NCBI GenBank assembly: GCA_000697055.1 | Contig: JNDT01002361.1 | Coordinates: forward strand, 1 to 21,364 | DNA: 21,364 bases | Source of the DNA: Saksenaea vasiformis B4078 | Lineage: Eukaryota > Mucoromycota > Mucoromycetes > Mucorales > Saksenaeaceae | Reading direction: 5' to 3' | Shown here: positions 1-8,979 of the stretch, piece after piece | How the letters are laid out: the number at the start of each line of letters is the position of its first letter | Position numbering within the stretch: position 1 is the stretch's first letter | The notes under the pieces: generated by a model | Told to the model about the DNA's origin: nothing | Database searches by the model: none | Seen by the model: only the letters and a program-made list of their open reading frames with translations | Made by a program: the position numbers and the translations under genes

Positions 1-116
1 TCTTGGAGCACGTATTTTTACGTTTATCCGATGCTGTGATTTTCGTATCATACTCTTCCATGTTACGTTTGTGTCATTGATAGCTTTCCATTATCTAAGG
101 CAGAGACAGGAACATT

Positions 117-445
117 GTCTCGTGCAAATGACGTGATAAAGATAGGGCTCGATATCTGGTGTTCGAGATAGGATACCATCGTCTCGTGCAAACGATCAAT
201 CAGTGATCAGATTTTTTTTATTTCATGCAAAGAGTGTGTGAAAGGTACGGTGTTCTTTATCTCACACAAAAGGCGTGTCGATGACAGGGTACCATCGTGT
301 CATGCAAAGGGGTGAATCAGTGATCGGGTTCTCTTGGCTCATAAAAACGATGTCTCAGAAGCAGGATTCTGTCGTCTCATGCAAAAAGTGTGTTGAAGAT
401 AGGTTCCTTTTCTCTCACACAAAAAGGATGTCTCAGATAACGGAA
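117..445. repeat. degenerate minisatellite, about 37-40 nt unit, 8 copies
   Basis: A motif resembling GTCTCRTGCAAA begins at about 117, 181, 221, 258, 297, 334, 374 and 411. After the first 64-nt step the spacing is 40, 37, 39, 37, 40 and 37 nt. Each unit continues with a G/T-rich stretch and GATAGG-, GATCRG- or GTACC-like text. CAGTGATC recurs in the units at 181 and 297, which suggests a higher-order pattern. The copies are too diverged for a recent expansion. No coding function is apparent. Confidence 0.6.
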
Positions 446-661
446 AATGATGCATATTCAAAGGAACCACTTCTTTTTCCTTTTTTTTCTTCTTCTTTGG
501 CTCTGTTGGTACAAACATCCCCGGTACGGATGTCAACTTCTTTATTACATATCCACGATCACCCATTTTTTTGTATGCCGTTTAGGCTGCATGACCGCTG
601 TGCCGAACCGTTTTGGCCGTGTTGGTGCTTTATGCCCACACTCAAAGTACGTAAACGTTGT

Positions 662-693
<32 letters not shown>

Positions 694-698
694 CACAG
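662..698. repeat. (CA)n microsatellite
   Basis: A near-perfect CA dinucleotide run with one CG interruption near its right end. It lies in non-coding sequence upstream of the SET9 gene. Short ORFs that read through it as His-Thr repeats are artefacts. Confidence 0.95.
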
Positions 699-1467
699 TA
701 TCGCTCATCTCCCGCGACAGATTGCCAGACGATGTATCGCTTCAAGTCCTCTGCACGCCGTTCAAACAATGGCCGCTCCTAAGCCATCGGGTCACCCCAA
801 CCTCTCGCCGCCCCCACCGCTTCAGGTGCGGGGCTTTGTCCCCCGTCGACGGACGGGATTACCCTTCGGGGTTAAGTGAAATGGCATCCAAAGTATTATC
901 CATTTACTAACCATGAATTATTTTTTATGCTGCCCGAATAAATTTTGCGTCCACTGGAGAGACCAAGTTCATGTAAGTTAATTAATCTTCAGACGAAACG
1001 TTGATGTCCTGATGGTCGCATATTCGATTCTTCTTTAGCGCAAACTTGTCTCTTCAGAGGCGCAAGATTTATTTAGTGTAGCATAAAAGATAATTCAGTA
1101 AACAGTATACCTGTTTAATAAAGCAGATCTCTGGTACCTGGATACGGGTTCATGCTGTATATGCATATAGAAAGCCCGGTTTTATATCAGTCAAAACGAT
1201 GCCAGTTATGATGTTATATGAAATGTCCATAGAATGCTTTTTTCATCTTATTTTGCGCTTCGTTTTTCCGTTGTGCAACAATCACGTGCATGTTGGGCTG
1301 TCGTTAATCGTAAATCTTTAAAAACTCTTCCTCTTTTCATTTTCCCATGGCAGCATTCCTGCCATCGCTTTCCCGACCATTTCTCGTTTTGTTTTTTCAA
1401 TCGTTGTAACTGATTCGTCCTTTACCCTGTCCTTCTCTCGATTGTTTTCGTTTTCTCTGCATCCCCG
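699..1467 (+). promoter_or_regulatory. upstream region of the SET9 gene
   Basis: No gene is supported here. About 735-870 is distinctly GC-rich compared with its surroundings, and I could not assign it to an RNA gene or an exon. About 1320-1467 is strongly pyrimidine-rich on the plus strand up to the SET9 start codon, as is common around fungal transcription starts. No clear TATA box was recognised. The rest is AT-rich and shows nothing I can name. Confidence 0.35.
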
Positions 1468-4239
1468 ATGGATTTCTGCTTGCTGTCCAAATATGACGAT
1501 CTCTTCAGTGATGTTTTTCTAGATGAATTATACCTGTGGTTTAGCACTATGAAAATGAATGCTGACCACCGGCGTCCTCGGGTCCCACGTACGAAAGTAT
1601 TGGATATTATTCAACGGAACCTGCTAGAGAAAGGGAACCCGAACGATGCCGTGAACGAACTGATTGAGTAAGTGTTTTGATTTCTTTTTATATTGCTTCG
1701 GGTGTTGTGCTGCCTGAAGACCTTGATATCTTAAATTGTGCGAATTATTATGTTTTGTGGGACATCTCTCGGAATGTCTTATGTTTAACTGCCCAGTACA
1801 GCAGCTTGTCAGAACGGAAGGTAAAGATGATTCTCGTACATTGGATGGGACAACAGATATGTAATCTTCAGGTGTTTGTACAATTATTTGTCAACTCTGA
1901 GTCTACTTCCTGAACCAATTAGGGTCAGCAAGTGCTTTGTAGCACAACAAATCATGAATTCACGAAAGAAATCGTCAGGAGCGTTGTATGCGATTCGTGA
2001 AGTGACTGCCAAGTACAACTTTGTGATGCTGTGTCTAGGCTAACGTCGTGTAACGCACAATCGAGGATTACAGAATATTGTACATGCATAGTTATCATAT
2101 GAAGAAGCGGCAGCGCACACCGCTGAACCCACTTATTGCGGAGAATGCTGACGGTAGTGTTTGTATCGTTAGGATGGACTATTTCAAGCATTACCTGTCA
2201 AACAAGACTTTAAAGCAGCGACAAGAATTCATACAACATATGAAGCGCTATCTCTACATGTAAGTAACTTATTATATCGCGTATGTGCCTGTTTTATACC
2301 CAGTGGGATATTGCGTCTTTGCTAAGTGATCCGGGTTAGGTATATGCCGAAGGCAGGATTCGAAATTGGTGAGACAAGAAGATACAGCGGTAATAGTAGG
2401 CGAGTTGAGGCGTGTGTTATTGCAACCAAAGACTGGCATGTAGGCGACGAGATGCGGTTGTGTACCGGCGTAATTGCGTGCTTGGAACCCAGTCAGGATG
2501 CCGAACTGAGGAAATCAAACCGCGATTTCAGCATTATGTGGTCTACCCGGAAAGGCTGTAGTTGTCTCTTCCTTGGTCCAGCTCGGTTTGTAAACGTACG
2601 TATTTTGCGTTTTGCGTTTTTTTAAACAGCTGTTAACCTTTCTTTCTCTAGCATGATTGCGAATCAAATTGCAAAGTGCGTAACTTACTTAGCCGATGTC
2701 GTTTCGCATCGATATTTATTACTTGTGTAGTTTATTGCGTTGGGACAAAACTCTATAACGTTCAAAGTGATAAAAGAGATCAAATGTGGAGAAGAACTGA
2801 CGGCGTTTTACGGGAAACATTACTTCGGTGAAAATAATTGTGAATGCAAATGTGTCACATGCGAAAGGTACTGTTTATATCTGATCTATTGCCATTTATA
2901 ACGTTATTATCAGTCGCGAAGAGGGACACTTCGCTCCTAAGAGATCAAAGATAGCCGATGAGAATGAAAATGCCCAGAGCGTCAATCGTAGAAGTTCTCG
3001 GAAAAGAAAACCCGCTCTACACGAAGGTAATCACTACTAGTCCTGTGACTGGAGTTTTGACAAACGCGCTACGGATTGATAGACTATATGACACCTTTAT
3101 CGCAAAAAACAAGGCGTAACGTTGCCGAGACATCTCCAGCGCGTGTTACAGAGCTAGTGACAGAGCAGCCGGCTGTGAATGCACCAGACGATACAAAGCA
3201 CAAGAATGTAATGAGTATCAACTTTTTGTGCGGCAACGAGAAAGAGAACAGTGCAGAGCAAGATCAAGCAGAACCAAATAGTCCTCTGGATCTTTTGTGT
3301 AATGCTGTGATGGATGCGGAATACCTCAAGGTGGAATCGTCCCAAAAACCTGAAATTACAGTAGTTATCCCTCAACAAAGACGTCAGGGACCATCCATTC
3401 CTTCTGTTAAATCCGACACAGCATCACAGGATACTGATAATACTAAACCGGAATCTACACGGAATAGCTGCGACGAAAACCGAGATTCACCATCCTGGAC
3501 TTCTTCCCCCTACGTTGATGGTGAAGTCAGCGATAGTAAAGCAGATTCTGCTATTGGATTATCGCCTCATTCCGGGCGGCGTGAATATTTTGACGAGTCA
3601 AAAAGTTATAGCCAGGATCGTAGTCAGAATGAACCAAAACAGGTTATCGACTGCTTATTAGATGACGACTTCTCTGCTTTCGACGACATGTTCGATGACT
3701 TATCTGAGTTATCCTCGGTCTGCAGCTCAGATATCTGGTCGGATTCCGACGATATGATCTCCATGCCGCGCAAAAAAGCACCACCGAAGAAGGGGCGGTC
3801 ATCAACGAGGACAATGGGCAAAGAGCTTATGTGTATTGCGTGTGGTCGTGCCATACGAGGGGGAGAGATACTCGAACAGTCTAAGCCAGATGTGTCTGTT
3901 GCGAACGATCTCGCAACCTGGACCTGGAGTCCAAGTGCAGTTTTCACGGACTGGGAACCAGAAAGATGTCCGCGATGCGAAAGACATTATACCATATTTA
4001 GGCAAGAATGGCCAAATCGCAAGATCAAGAAACCATATAATCGTAAAAAGATGAAAGGAAAGAAGTTAAAGAAGATCTCTAGAGAGAATACCAAGCGCGA
4101 TGTTTCACCAAAAGAGCCATCTACTACGCTAGAAAAAGATACAGAGGATGGCGTCGAACTTCAAGATAACGTACAAGACATTTCTTACGCACCGTTGCTC
4201 ACTCCATCGTCGGATACGTTTAAAGAGGAATTGTATTGA
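1468..4239 (+). CDS. SET9: SET9/Suv4-20-type histone H4-K20 methyltransferase, 7 exons
   Basis: Likely chromatin enzyme that methylates histone H4 lysine 20 using S-adenosylmethionine. Proposed exons are 1468-1667, 2173-2259, 2340-2595, 2652-2675, 2731-2867, 2914-3026 and 3083-4239, all GT-AG. They sum to 1,974 nt (657 aa) in one frame. The N-terminal YDDLFSDVFLDELY block is typical of the family. The SET core (about 100-230) has GPARFVNHDC (N181, H182), ELTAFYGKHYFG (Y216) and the cysteine cluster C226/C228/C230/C233. The tail (about 240-657) is acidic and serine-rich, then carries a C4 metal-binding pair (CIAC at 523-526, CPRC at 568-571) and a lysine-rich basic patch. The start is the first ATG of the conserved N-terminus, after a CT-rich leader. 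Intron 1 is long (505 nt) and has a second in-frame acceptor at 2073. Family assignment is secure; exon 2 and the acceptor of exon 7 are inferred. Confidence 0.9.
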
Positions 4240-4428
4240 CGGGATCATGTACATATATTGTCTTCTCTTCTATTTTTTCTTCCTCCCCTTTCCCTCAAGC
4301 TAATATTGATTGTATAGCGCAACCCGTTCATTTTATTCGCCATATATGATATCACGTTGTTACTATATTGTAAAGAATGATGACTATTGATCTTGTCATG
4401 ATCATCATCAGTCATAGCAAGTAGAATG
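4240..4428. other. convergent 3' intergenic region
   Basis: A 189-bp AT-rich stretch separates the stop codons of two genes that converge here. It has to hold both 3' UTRs. It contains T-rich runs and ATATAT-type text, but no canonical AATAAA that I would assign with confidence. Confidence 0.5.
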
Positions 4429-5204
4429 TTAATATGTTTTTAACGTGCAGTTCTGGATCTGGACAGAGACAGAGTTCAGTAATCGTGAGGTGAACGCCTT
4501 GTAAGTCGAGTATAGCAGTACAAACAAATCGACTCGGCATCTTTCCAAACCCCAACCAGAGTCATCGACTCTAACGCACCCATTGTGCCGCTTGCCTTTG
4601 CTCACTTGTAGTCCATCCAGTGCTTTAATATAATACTTGGCGCCTCCTTTGAGGCTAGTCGACGCAATACTGACCCACGGAACCAAAGGCGTACCATAAT
4701 TGCCTTTTTAGTATAGTTAACAAGCAGATGCAACCAGCTGTTATCGTTATGATACCTAAACCGTATGGTGCCTTTTTCCTATTTACTTCAAAGAACGTAT
4801 CCTTGTCAGAATCGGCATTTACCAGGACGCCATTCTCCAAGAGACCCATGCCCTCCATTTGAAATTTCTATGCGATGTGGTTGCTATTCTCATTGTGCCA
4901 TATTTCGTTCTTACAGTGTATGTAATATTCGAGACCATTTGGATAATTCGACCAGACTTCGTCCGCAAAGGTTTTACCTTTGGACCAGTTAATGATACAA
5001 CTCGGCCATCGTTCAGCATGTCCTGCGTACCTTCCTTTGGAATCCAATATCTAAGCACTGATCAACATTTTTTTGTACAGCTGTTTCCCAGCATTACTGT
5101 GTCATCTTTGCATCTTTGGAGCAAGCCTTGGCGTCTCTCTTGGCCAGTGAGGCGCCAGCTGCTAATACTGTAAAAAGCACAAAGACAATAAACGATGGTA
5201 ACAT
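4429..5204 (-). CDS. secreted 3D/double-psi beta-barrel (RlpA-like) protein, 4 exons
   Basis: Unrecognisable in any single frame but clear after splicing. Exons (minus) are 5204-5098, 5050-4915, 4867-4756 and 4703-4429. The introns are 47, 47 and 52 nt, with donors GTAATG, GTAAGA and GTATCA. The spliced CDS is 630 nt (209 aa). Residues 1-21 form a hydrophobic signal peptide followed by Lys-Arg (22-23), a possible Kex2-type site, so the product is probably secreted or wall-associated. The C-terminal half has HNGCVRVDDSGWGLERC and then RVDLFV (158-180). This resembles the 3D-type barrel core, with acidic residues D165, D166 and D177 and a cysteine pair C161/C174. Related barrels in other families bind or cleave polysaccharide; the substrate here is unknown. 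The last 20 residues are uncertain, because a CTGAAC branch-site-like motif, pyrimidine tract and CAG suggest a further intron. Confidence 0.75.
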
Positions 5205-5319
5205 GTTTGCAAGAGACCTTCTTCAAAATAATGAACTTCATATATCCCTCTAGATGAACTAACGTAATGCATTATGAGCTGTGTTCACATAAAAGACAAT
5301 TGTAACTCTACATTGCTGT
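5205..5319 (-). promoter_or_regulatory. upstream region of the secreted-protein gene
   Basis: Short AT-rich region immediately 5' of the minus-strand signal-peptide exon. On the minus strand a GGATATATGA element lies about 40 nt before the ATG and could act as a TATA-like sequence. This is suggestive only. Confidence 0.25.
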
Positions 5320-5682
5320 CTATCTAATCGGCGGATATGCGTCTTTTGCATCTATACCTGATCGTTTTATGTGATTGGTTTCGGCTTCGGTTGTTCTCTC
5401 AAGGAAACAGATAAGCAAATTTGATCTGTATCTGCGTTCTCGCGTCATCCACATGTAAGTGCATAAAGTCACATTGCGCGCATGTACGTCTCCAGGTACA
5501 GAAGGACAACAATTTACGCTGTTTCCAGGGGAATCTACGACAAAAGGATCATACCTATATAATGTAACTGCACTCCACTTACATTGCAAGCTTGTATTCA
5601 AGATATACGTAGTTGTCTGACCGCACAGTACACCATACGATGGATATCGCTTGATACACTTGCATAGAGTTCCTTCTATCAT
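5320..5682 (-). CDS. possible cysteine-rich secreted protein, incomplete model
   Basis: A 120-codon open frame on the minus strand, not recognised as a named family. It has paired cysteines (CKC, a VNCC pair, LCTYMW), an RYPSYGVLCGQTTTY segment and two N-glycosylation-type sequons (NTS, NVT). That composition resembles small extracellular fungal proteins. A GTAAGT donor on the minus strand at 5582 and an acceptor at 5535 would remove a 48-nt intron, close to the intron size of the neighbouring secreted-protein gene, and keep the cysteine-rich frame open. No signal-peptide exon was identified upstream (5683-6000), so the 5' end is missing or the gene is a relic. It lies in the same orientation as the secreted barrel gene. 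The ORF could also be fortuitous. Confidence 0.3.
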   Translation of the reverse strand: MIEGTLCKCIKRYPSYGVLCGQTTTYILNTSLQCKWSAVTLYRYDPFVVDSPGNSVNCCPSVPGDVHARNVTLCTYMWMTRERRYRSNLLICFLERTTEAETNHIKRSGIDAKDAYPPIR

Positions 5683-6288
5683 GTACTGGGTTCTTTTTTA
5701 TGCAATCGGTTCGCCTCGGCCCATGACAACGTATGCAAAGGTAAACCTGTGCGTTCCGACGTGAATCATTATAATGCGAGCTGATGCTCATGATGCGTCA
5801 ACAAGCGGGCATTTGTTATTTGTGATAATATTAGAGCGAATATGAGTAAAATTTTCACTTTCATAAAGTTTATACTTCCCCACTTCAGACCGCTGTTGCA
5901 GACCAGATAGGCCCTGATAGTGATTAGCTAGTAGTAGCGCAGACAAAACTTTATATCATCATCTGAAACAGCACCTGCAATTTATTTGCTATAATCTTTT
6001 TAGGTTCGTGTACATACAGACGCAGCAACTGCCAGTCAATAAATCACCGGCTGCGCTGGCTTGTACCTTTGGTACTGATGGAACAGACTGCATGTAGCCA
6101 TTACAATGATTTAAGACTTCCTTAATAGATGTCTATTACACTATTGGAATGAAATATTATATTATTCGACCTTTGGTTAGATAAGGACATTAAATGCTTT
6201 TCCGCTACTTACCCGAATGAGCCCGTCCTGCATTCATTGCTGCAGCGAATCTCCATAAAAACACACTGCTAATGAGATCTTCAGGCAG
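5683..6288. other. intergenic, nothing assignable
   Basis: About 600 bp of AT-rich sequence with only very short open frames. Any 5' exons of the cysteine-rich ORF would have to lie here on the minus strand, but I could not identify them. No RNA gene, transposon end or promoter could be assigned. Confidence 0.5.
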
Positions 6289-6480
6289 TTTTTTTTGTAT
6301 GAATGATGTGTTTATTTAGATGCGTCGATCCATTTAGAAGAAATAGAGAAGAACAAAGGAAAAACTACACTGAAGGGAAGACGGCGAAAGGAGACTACTC
6401 TACAGAGGGTGAGATGGTTGCAGGACATGTGGTAGGTGTATAGCAAGAGATGAGAGAAAACAAAGCCGCCATCGGCGAGT
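6289..6480 (-). mobile_element. LINE 3'-end stub, 5' truncated
   Basis: Read on the minus strand, a pyrimidine-rich stretch ends in TAAATAAAC, about 10 nt more, then ATAC and eight A residues (T8 at 6289-6296). This is the same 3'-end pattern seen at the minus-strand LINE ends at 6799, 18102 and 20734. No coding sequence remains, so it is read as a 3' UTR fragment from a heavily truncated insertion. The right (5') boundary near 6480 is approximate and I found no target-site duplication. Confidence 0.55.
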
Positions 6481-6532
6481 CAGGGTGCCATACCATGTTA
6501 CCGAGAATGCATCGCCTGTGTTGGGTGATGTC

Positions 6533-6637
6533 CGGAAGTTTTATAGATATGAAATCGTTTTCCTAAGGAATATGGTTAATTGAAACGATCGCTACTGTGC
6601 GATAGTACAAACGTCTCTAAAGCGGACGCACTCATTT
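6533..6637. repeat. unoccupied copy of a dispersed repeat block
   Basis: The block contains GAAGTTTTATAGATATGAAATC, an ACGATCGC segment, a GATAGTACAAAC segment, and CTCTAAAGCGGACGCACTCATTT. It aligns with 20601-20733 joined to 20945-20969, allowing one indel of about 45 bp. The copy here lacks the LINE stub that interrupts the other. Similarity stops just after the CTCATTT. The nature of the parent repeat is unknown. Confidence 0.65.
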
Positions 6638-6836
6638 GTATTTAGAGAGGGTCTTTTGAAAGAGATGACGTGTGATGTGCGAACACGCGGCATTTACTCA
6701 ACTTTCGGACGTCCTGAGACACACGACCATCCTCCCTTACCGAAATCTCCGCCTTTGCAGCAGGATAAAAGCAAGCCATACATTGATTGATATAGAAGTT
6801 TTTTTTGTATTGATAAAGGTTTATTCAACAAGTAGA

Positions 6837-7505
6837 TTACGCTCTAAGTAAAGCGGAGCTAGATCTCTTAGTTAGGAATGGCCCTGAGATAGCAATGCAA
6901 TGGACGTCATGTAGCGATGTAATTCGGGAAGGAAGTGCTCTCATAACGGAGCCGTAGTTGACGGAAGTGGGCCATGGCCACAGGATGGTGCCAGGGGTGT
7001 CTTCAAAAACGTAGATCCAGTGAGATTGCCAGAGGGTGAGCAATAACAAACCGAGCAGTGGAAGGCAGTAGGTAGCATGCGGTGGAAGTGGCTTCGTGAG
7101 GAGCAGTATCTTCCAGAGAGTTTCTTGATTTGGCACTGTGTAGGACAGATGTACCTCGGCTAGCCCAGCCAGCCAATTCAGCGGAAGTGGTTCGGCAAGA
7201 AAAAGGTGTTTCCACAACATTTCGAGTGTTGATATCACTGATGACAGTTGTACGTCTGACAACGCGGTGAGCCAGAAAGCCCATTTCGGTGCGCATGTAA
7301 CAAAGAAATGCCAGTCGGTGTCAGGCTCACTGTTGCAAATTGGGGAGAGAGGGGATGGGTGTCGGTGGGGAATCCAACGATGCAGGCGGGATCGTATGGG
7401 AAGTCGGTCTGTCAGCAGGCGCCACCATATGGTTCGAGAATGGTGCGGTATAGGCAGGGACCAGAATAATCTCCAAGCTTTTGAAGTTAGCAGCAGAGAG
7501 GTGTC
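6837..7505 (-). pseudogene. LINE-A ORF2 C-terminus (zf-RVT region), broken
   Basis: The minus strand encodes a decayed copy of the last part of ORF2. Text equivalent to the LINE-A CPICNSEPDTDWHFF zinc-finger segment lies at about 7320-7270. The downstream LSDVQLPSVIS..EMLWKRLFLAEPLPP segment is easily recognised at 7262-7170. The C-terminus differs from LINE-A: an in-place duplication-like stretch repeats the TLWKILLLTKPLPP motif, giving a longer tail. The frame shifts at least once near the zinc finger. No function is expected. Confidence 0.7.
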
Positions 7506-7711
7506 AGTCGCCTGATATCCTCTCCGTAGCGCCTGATTAAAAACTCGATCAGGTCTGCATTGTTGGTTATGCCGTCCTGACCCGCCATTCTGCGGAACCG
7601 CATAGCGCGGTTTCTACATGGCCTGCAAATCAGGCGGCGGTTGTACAGGGTAAGTTCCCTGACGGACATAAAAATGTAGCAACGTGTTTCGGTTTGGTTT
7701 GAATCGGCCAT
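7487..7711 (-). CDS. small ORF inside the LINE-A break, unknown
   Basis: A 74-codon minus-strand ORF starting MADSNQTETRCYIFMSVREL. It contains CRPC and a strongly basic NRAMRFRR run, then an acidic/hydrophobic segment ending IRRYGEDIRRL. It is not related to any LINE ORF in the window. The last few codons run into LINE-A sequence, so the original reading frame is truncated at a junction near 7505. Upstream on the minus strand are an A12 run just before the ATG and a T13 run (A13 at 7750-7762 on the plus strand). I read it as a captured fragment of another gene or element; its family is not recognised. Confidence 0.35.
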   Translation of the reverse strand: MADSNQTETRCYIFMSVRELTLYNRRLICRPCRNRAMRFRRMAGQDGITNNADLIEFLIRRYGEDIRRLTPLCC

Positions 7712-7789
7712 TTTTTTTTTTTCAGTGAGTCCATTTTCTTACGAGCGAAAAAAAAAAAAATCAGTTTTCCGTCGGTCGTTTTGAAAAGC

Positions 7790-7935
7790 CCGTCCACTTT
7801 CATCTGTACTAGAGAGTGGGCGAGGCTCGAGAAGTGTCAGTGAGGAACAGGTCATCCCACACTCTGGTGGGAGCTACTGCCAAGCGTTATAGGTCAAAGC
7901 TATCTCGAGCTCGTTGCCAAAAGAGCCATTTAGGT
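7790..7935 (-). mobile_element. LINE-B fragment inserted in LINE-A copy
   Basis: Closely matches 18417-18556 of LINE-B in the same orientation. It encodes the PKW.FWQRA.DSFDL segment and FLTDTSRASPTL. It abuts LINE-A sequence at 7935, where both sources share a short CACC-like overlap. Two or more stops interrupt the frame. Confidence 0.75.
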
Positions 7936-8445
7936 GAGCATGCCCCAGAAACAGCGTAGCCCACTTGGTCGAGTTTGCCCAATACACGTTTTGGTTTTTT
8001 CGCTACTATCGACCGTCGATTGAGAGAAAACCGTCGATAGGTTATTACTAGTAGATGGTGATACAGTGAGTCGGCGCATAAATCCAGCTTCAATTTTTGA
8101 TTGAATGGCTGGGTGCCATTTGAGTTGGCCCATGTCTAGCCATCGCAATATTTTCTGCAGTATCCGGCGAGTTGGAGGCTCGTAGGGATAAAAAAGGATG
8201 TCCGAATGGTTGTTATGCTCTAGGAGTGTATCAACTGTATGAATAATTGGGATGTGTTGTAAGTGTTGGCCTGTAGAACCATTCTGCAAGGCGACCCCTG
8301 GTGGTAATCCAAGAAGGATTTTGCTTGGCCACTGAGAGTTGATGGAGAGCGCTGGAAGAGTCAAAATAAGTCTACACAGGTGTGCCAACTGTAGTATCCG
8401 TCGCAGGCGGTTCCTAAAACCCTTTGGGTGCATTAAGAATACCAT
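7936..8445 (-). pseudogene. LINE-A ORF2 thumb/connector fragment
   Basis: A 171-codon minus-strand open frame, highly similar to the plus-strand LINE-A ORF2 downstream of the RT fingers and palm. Shared segments include LMHPKGFRNRLR, LPALSINSQWPSKILLGLP and DILFYPYEPPTRRILQKIL. The match ends at RCFWGM, where LINE-B-derived sequence begins. It has no catalytic RT motif. It is probably an unexpressed relic that keeps its frame by chance or recent age. Confidence 0.8.
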
Positions 8446-8652
8446 GAAGCTATGAGCACAGTAGAAGCGTAGGAGAGAGTGGACGACCGGATTAATGAAG
8501 AGAACGGCTCATTGGAGTTGTCTCCGACCAGCCATTGCAAATAGATCGCGTGAAGCGCTAGATGTTGTTGATGAATGTTCACGAGTCACACACCGCCTGC
8601 CTTTTTACTCGATCCTGATGCTATGTGTATCTGAATAAAATGGTGATCGTTG

Positions 8653-8979
8653 TCATCGTAATTGCCTTGTCGCACCAATCATAAGATAGGGTATGCCTAG
8701 GTGTTGGCGTTTGATATCCACCAAATTGACTCCACTTCGTCTTTTTGGATGGCAGAGTAGGTCCCATGAGGGCCAAGAGAGCGAGGAAACATGCGCTGCA
8801 GATGATCCAGGTCTTGTGGTATTGAATGTAGATATGTTCGGTTTCTTGTAGTGAGAGAATATCCAGCGAAAGTGAGCGAGAGCGTAAAAAGATGTCGTTC
8901 CTGCTTGGATCGGTCGATTTGTCACCTTCAGAATGCTATGAGCATTCAAGGTGGCTATACATAGTTGGTGCACTTTCAT
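8653..8979 (-). pseudogene. fused LINE ORF2 relic (endonuclease start joined to RT end)
   Basis: Starts with CIATLNAHSILKV, matching the LINE-A endonuclease start RIATLNARSIFKV, including the metal-site Asn. A frameshift near 8895 moves the next endonuclease motif (LDILSLQETE, containing the catalytic Glu) into another frame. Near 8810 the text switches to SWDLLCHPKRRSGVNLVDI, equivalent to the LINE-A SWSLLCQSKKTGGVGLVNI segment that normally lies about 800 residues downstream. All RT catalytic motifs are deleted. Confidence 0.7.

Larger units (their letters stand above)
6799..8612 (-). mobile_element. LINE-A 3' fragment, 5' truncated and internally disrupted
   Basis: On the minus strand this aligns with the C-terminal part of the near-complete LINE-A element, equivalent to its positions 16559-17776. 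It then has a short 3' UTR, AATAAA (rc 6820-6825) and A8 (T8 at 6799-6806). 8612-7936 matches the thumb and connector region, including FRNRLRRILQLAHLCRL. 7505-6840 matches the zinc-finger region and C-terminus. The span 7505-7935 replaces about 44 bp of LINE-A and is foreign. No target-site duplication was found. Confidence 0.8.

Noticed and set aside
735..870. GC-rich stretch as a possible rRNA or tRNA fragment
   Set aside because: No cloverleaf, T-loop consensus or recognisable rRNA core sequence could be read.
275..910. 211-codon plus-strand ORF over the minisatellite and CA repeat
   Set aside because: Low-complexity reading through repeats (His-Thr run) with no domain or codon signal; competing ORFs in four other frames over the same span.
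1677..1913. Open frame between SET9 exons 1 and 2
   Set aside because: No family resemblance, and the SET9 frame joins correctly without it. Treated as intron 1.
4655..4858. Membrane-spanning segment (GIITITAGCICLLTIL) in the frame downstream of exon 3
   Set aside because: This text lies inside the 52-nt intron 4704-4755; splicing removes it and joins the barrel-domain frame.
4859..5173. 104-codon plus-strand ORF opposite the secreted-protein gene
   Set aside because: Antisense shadow of the spliced minus-strand exons; composition is not protein-like.
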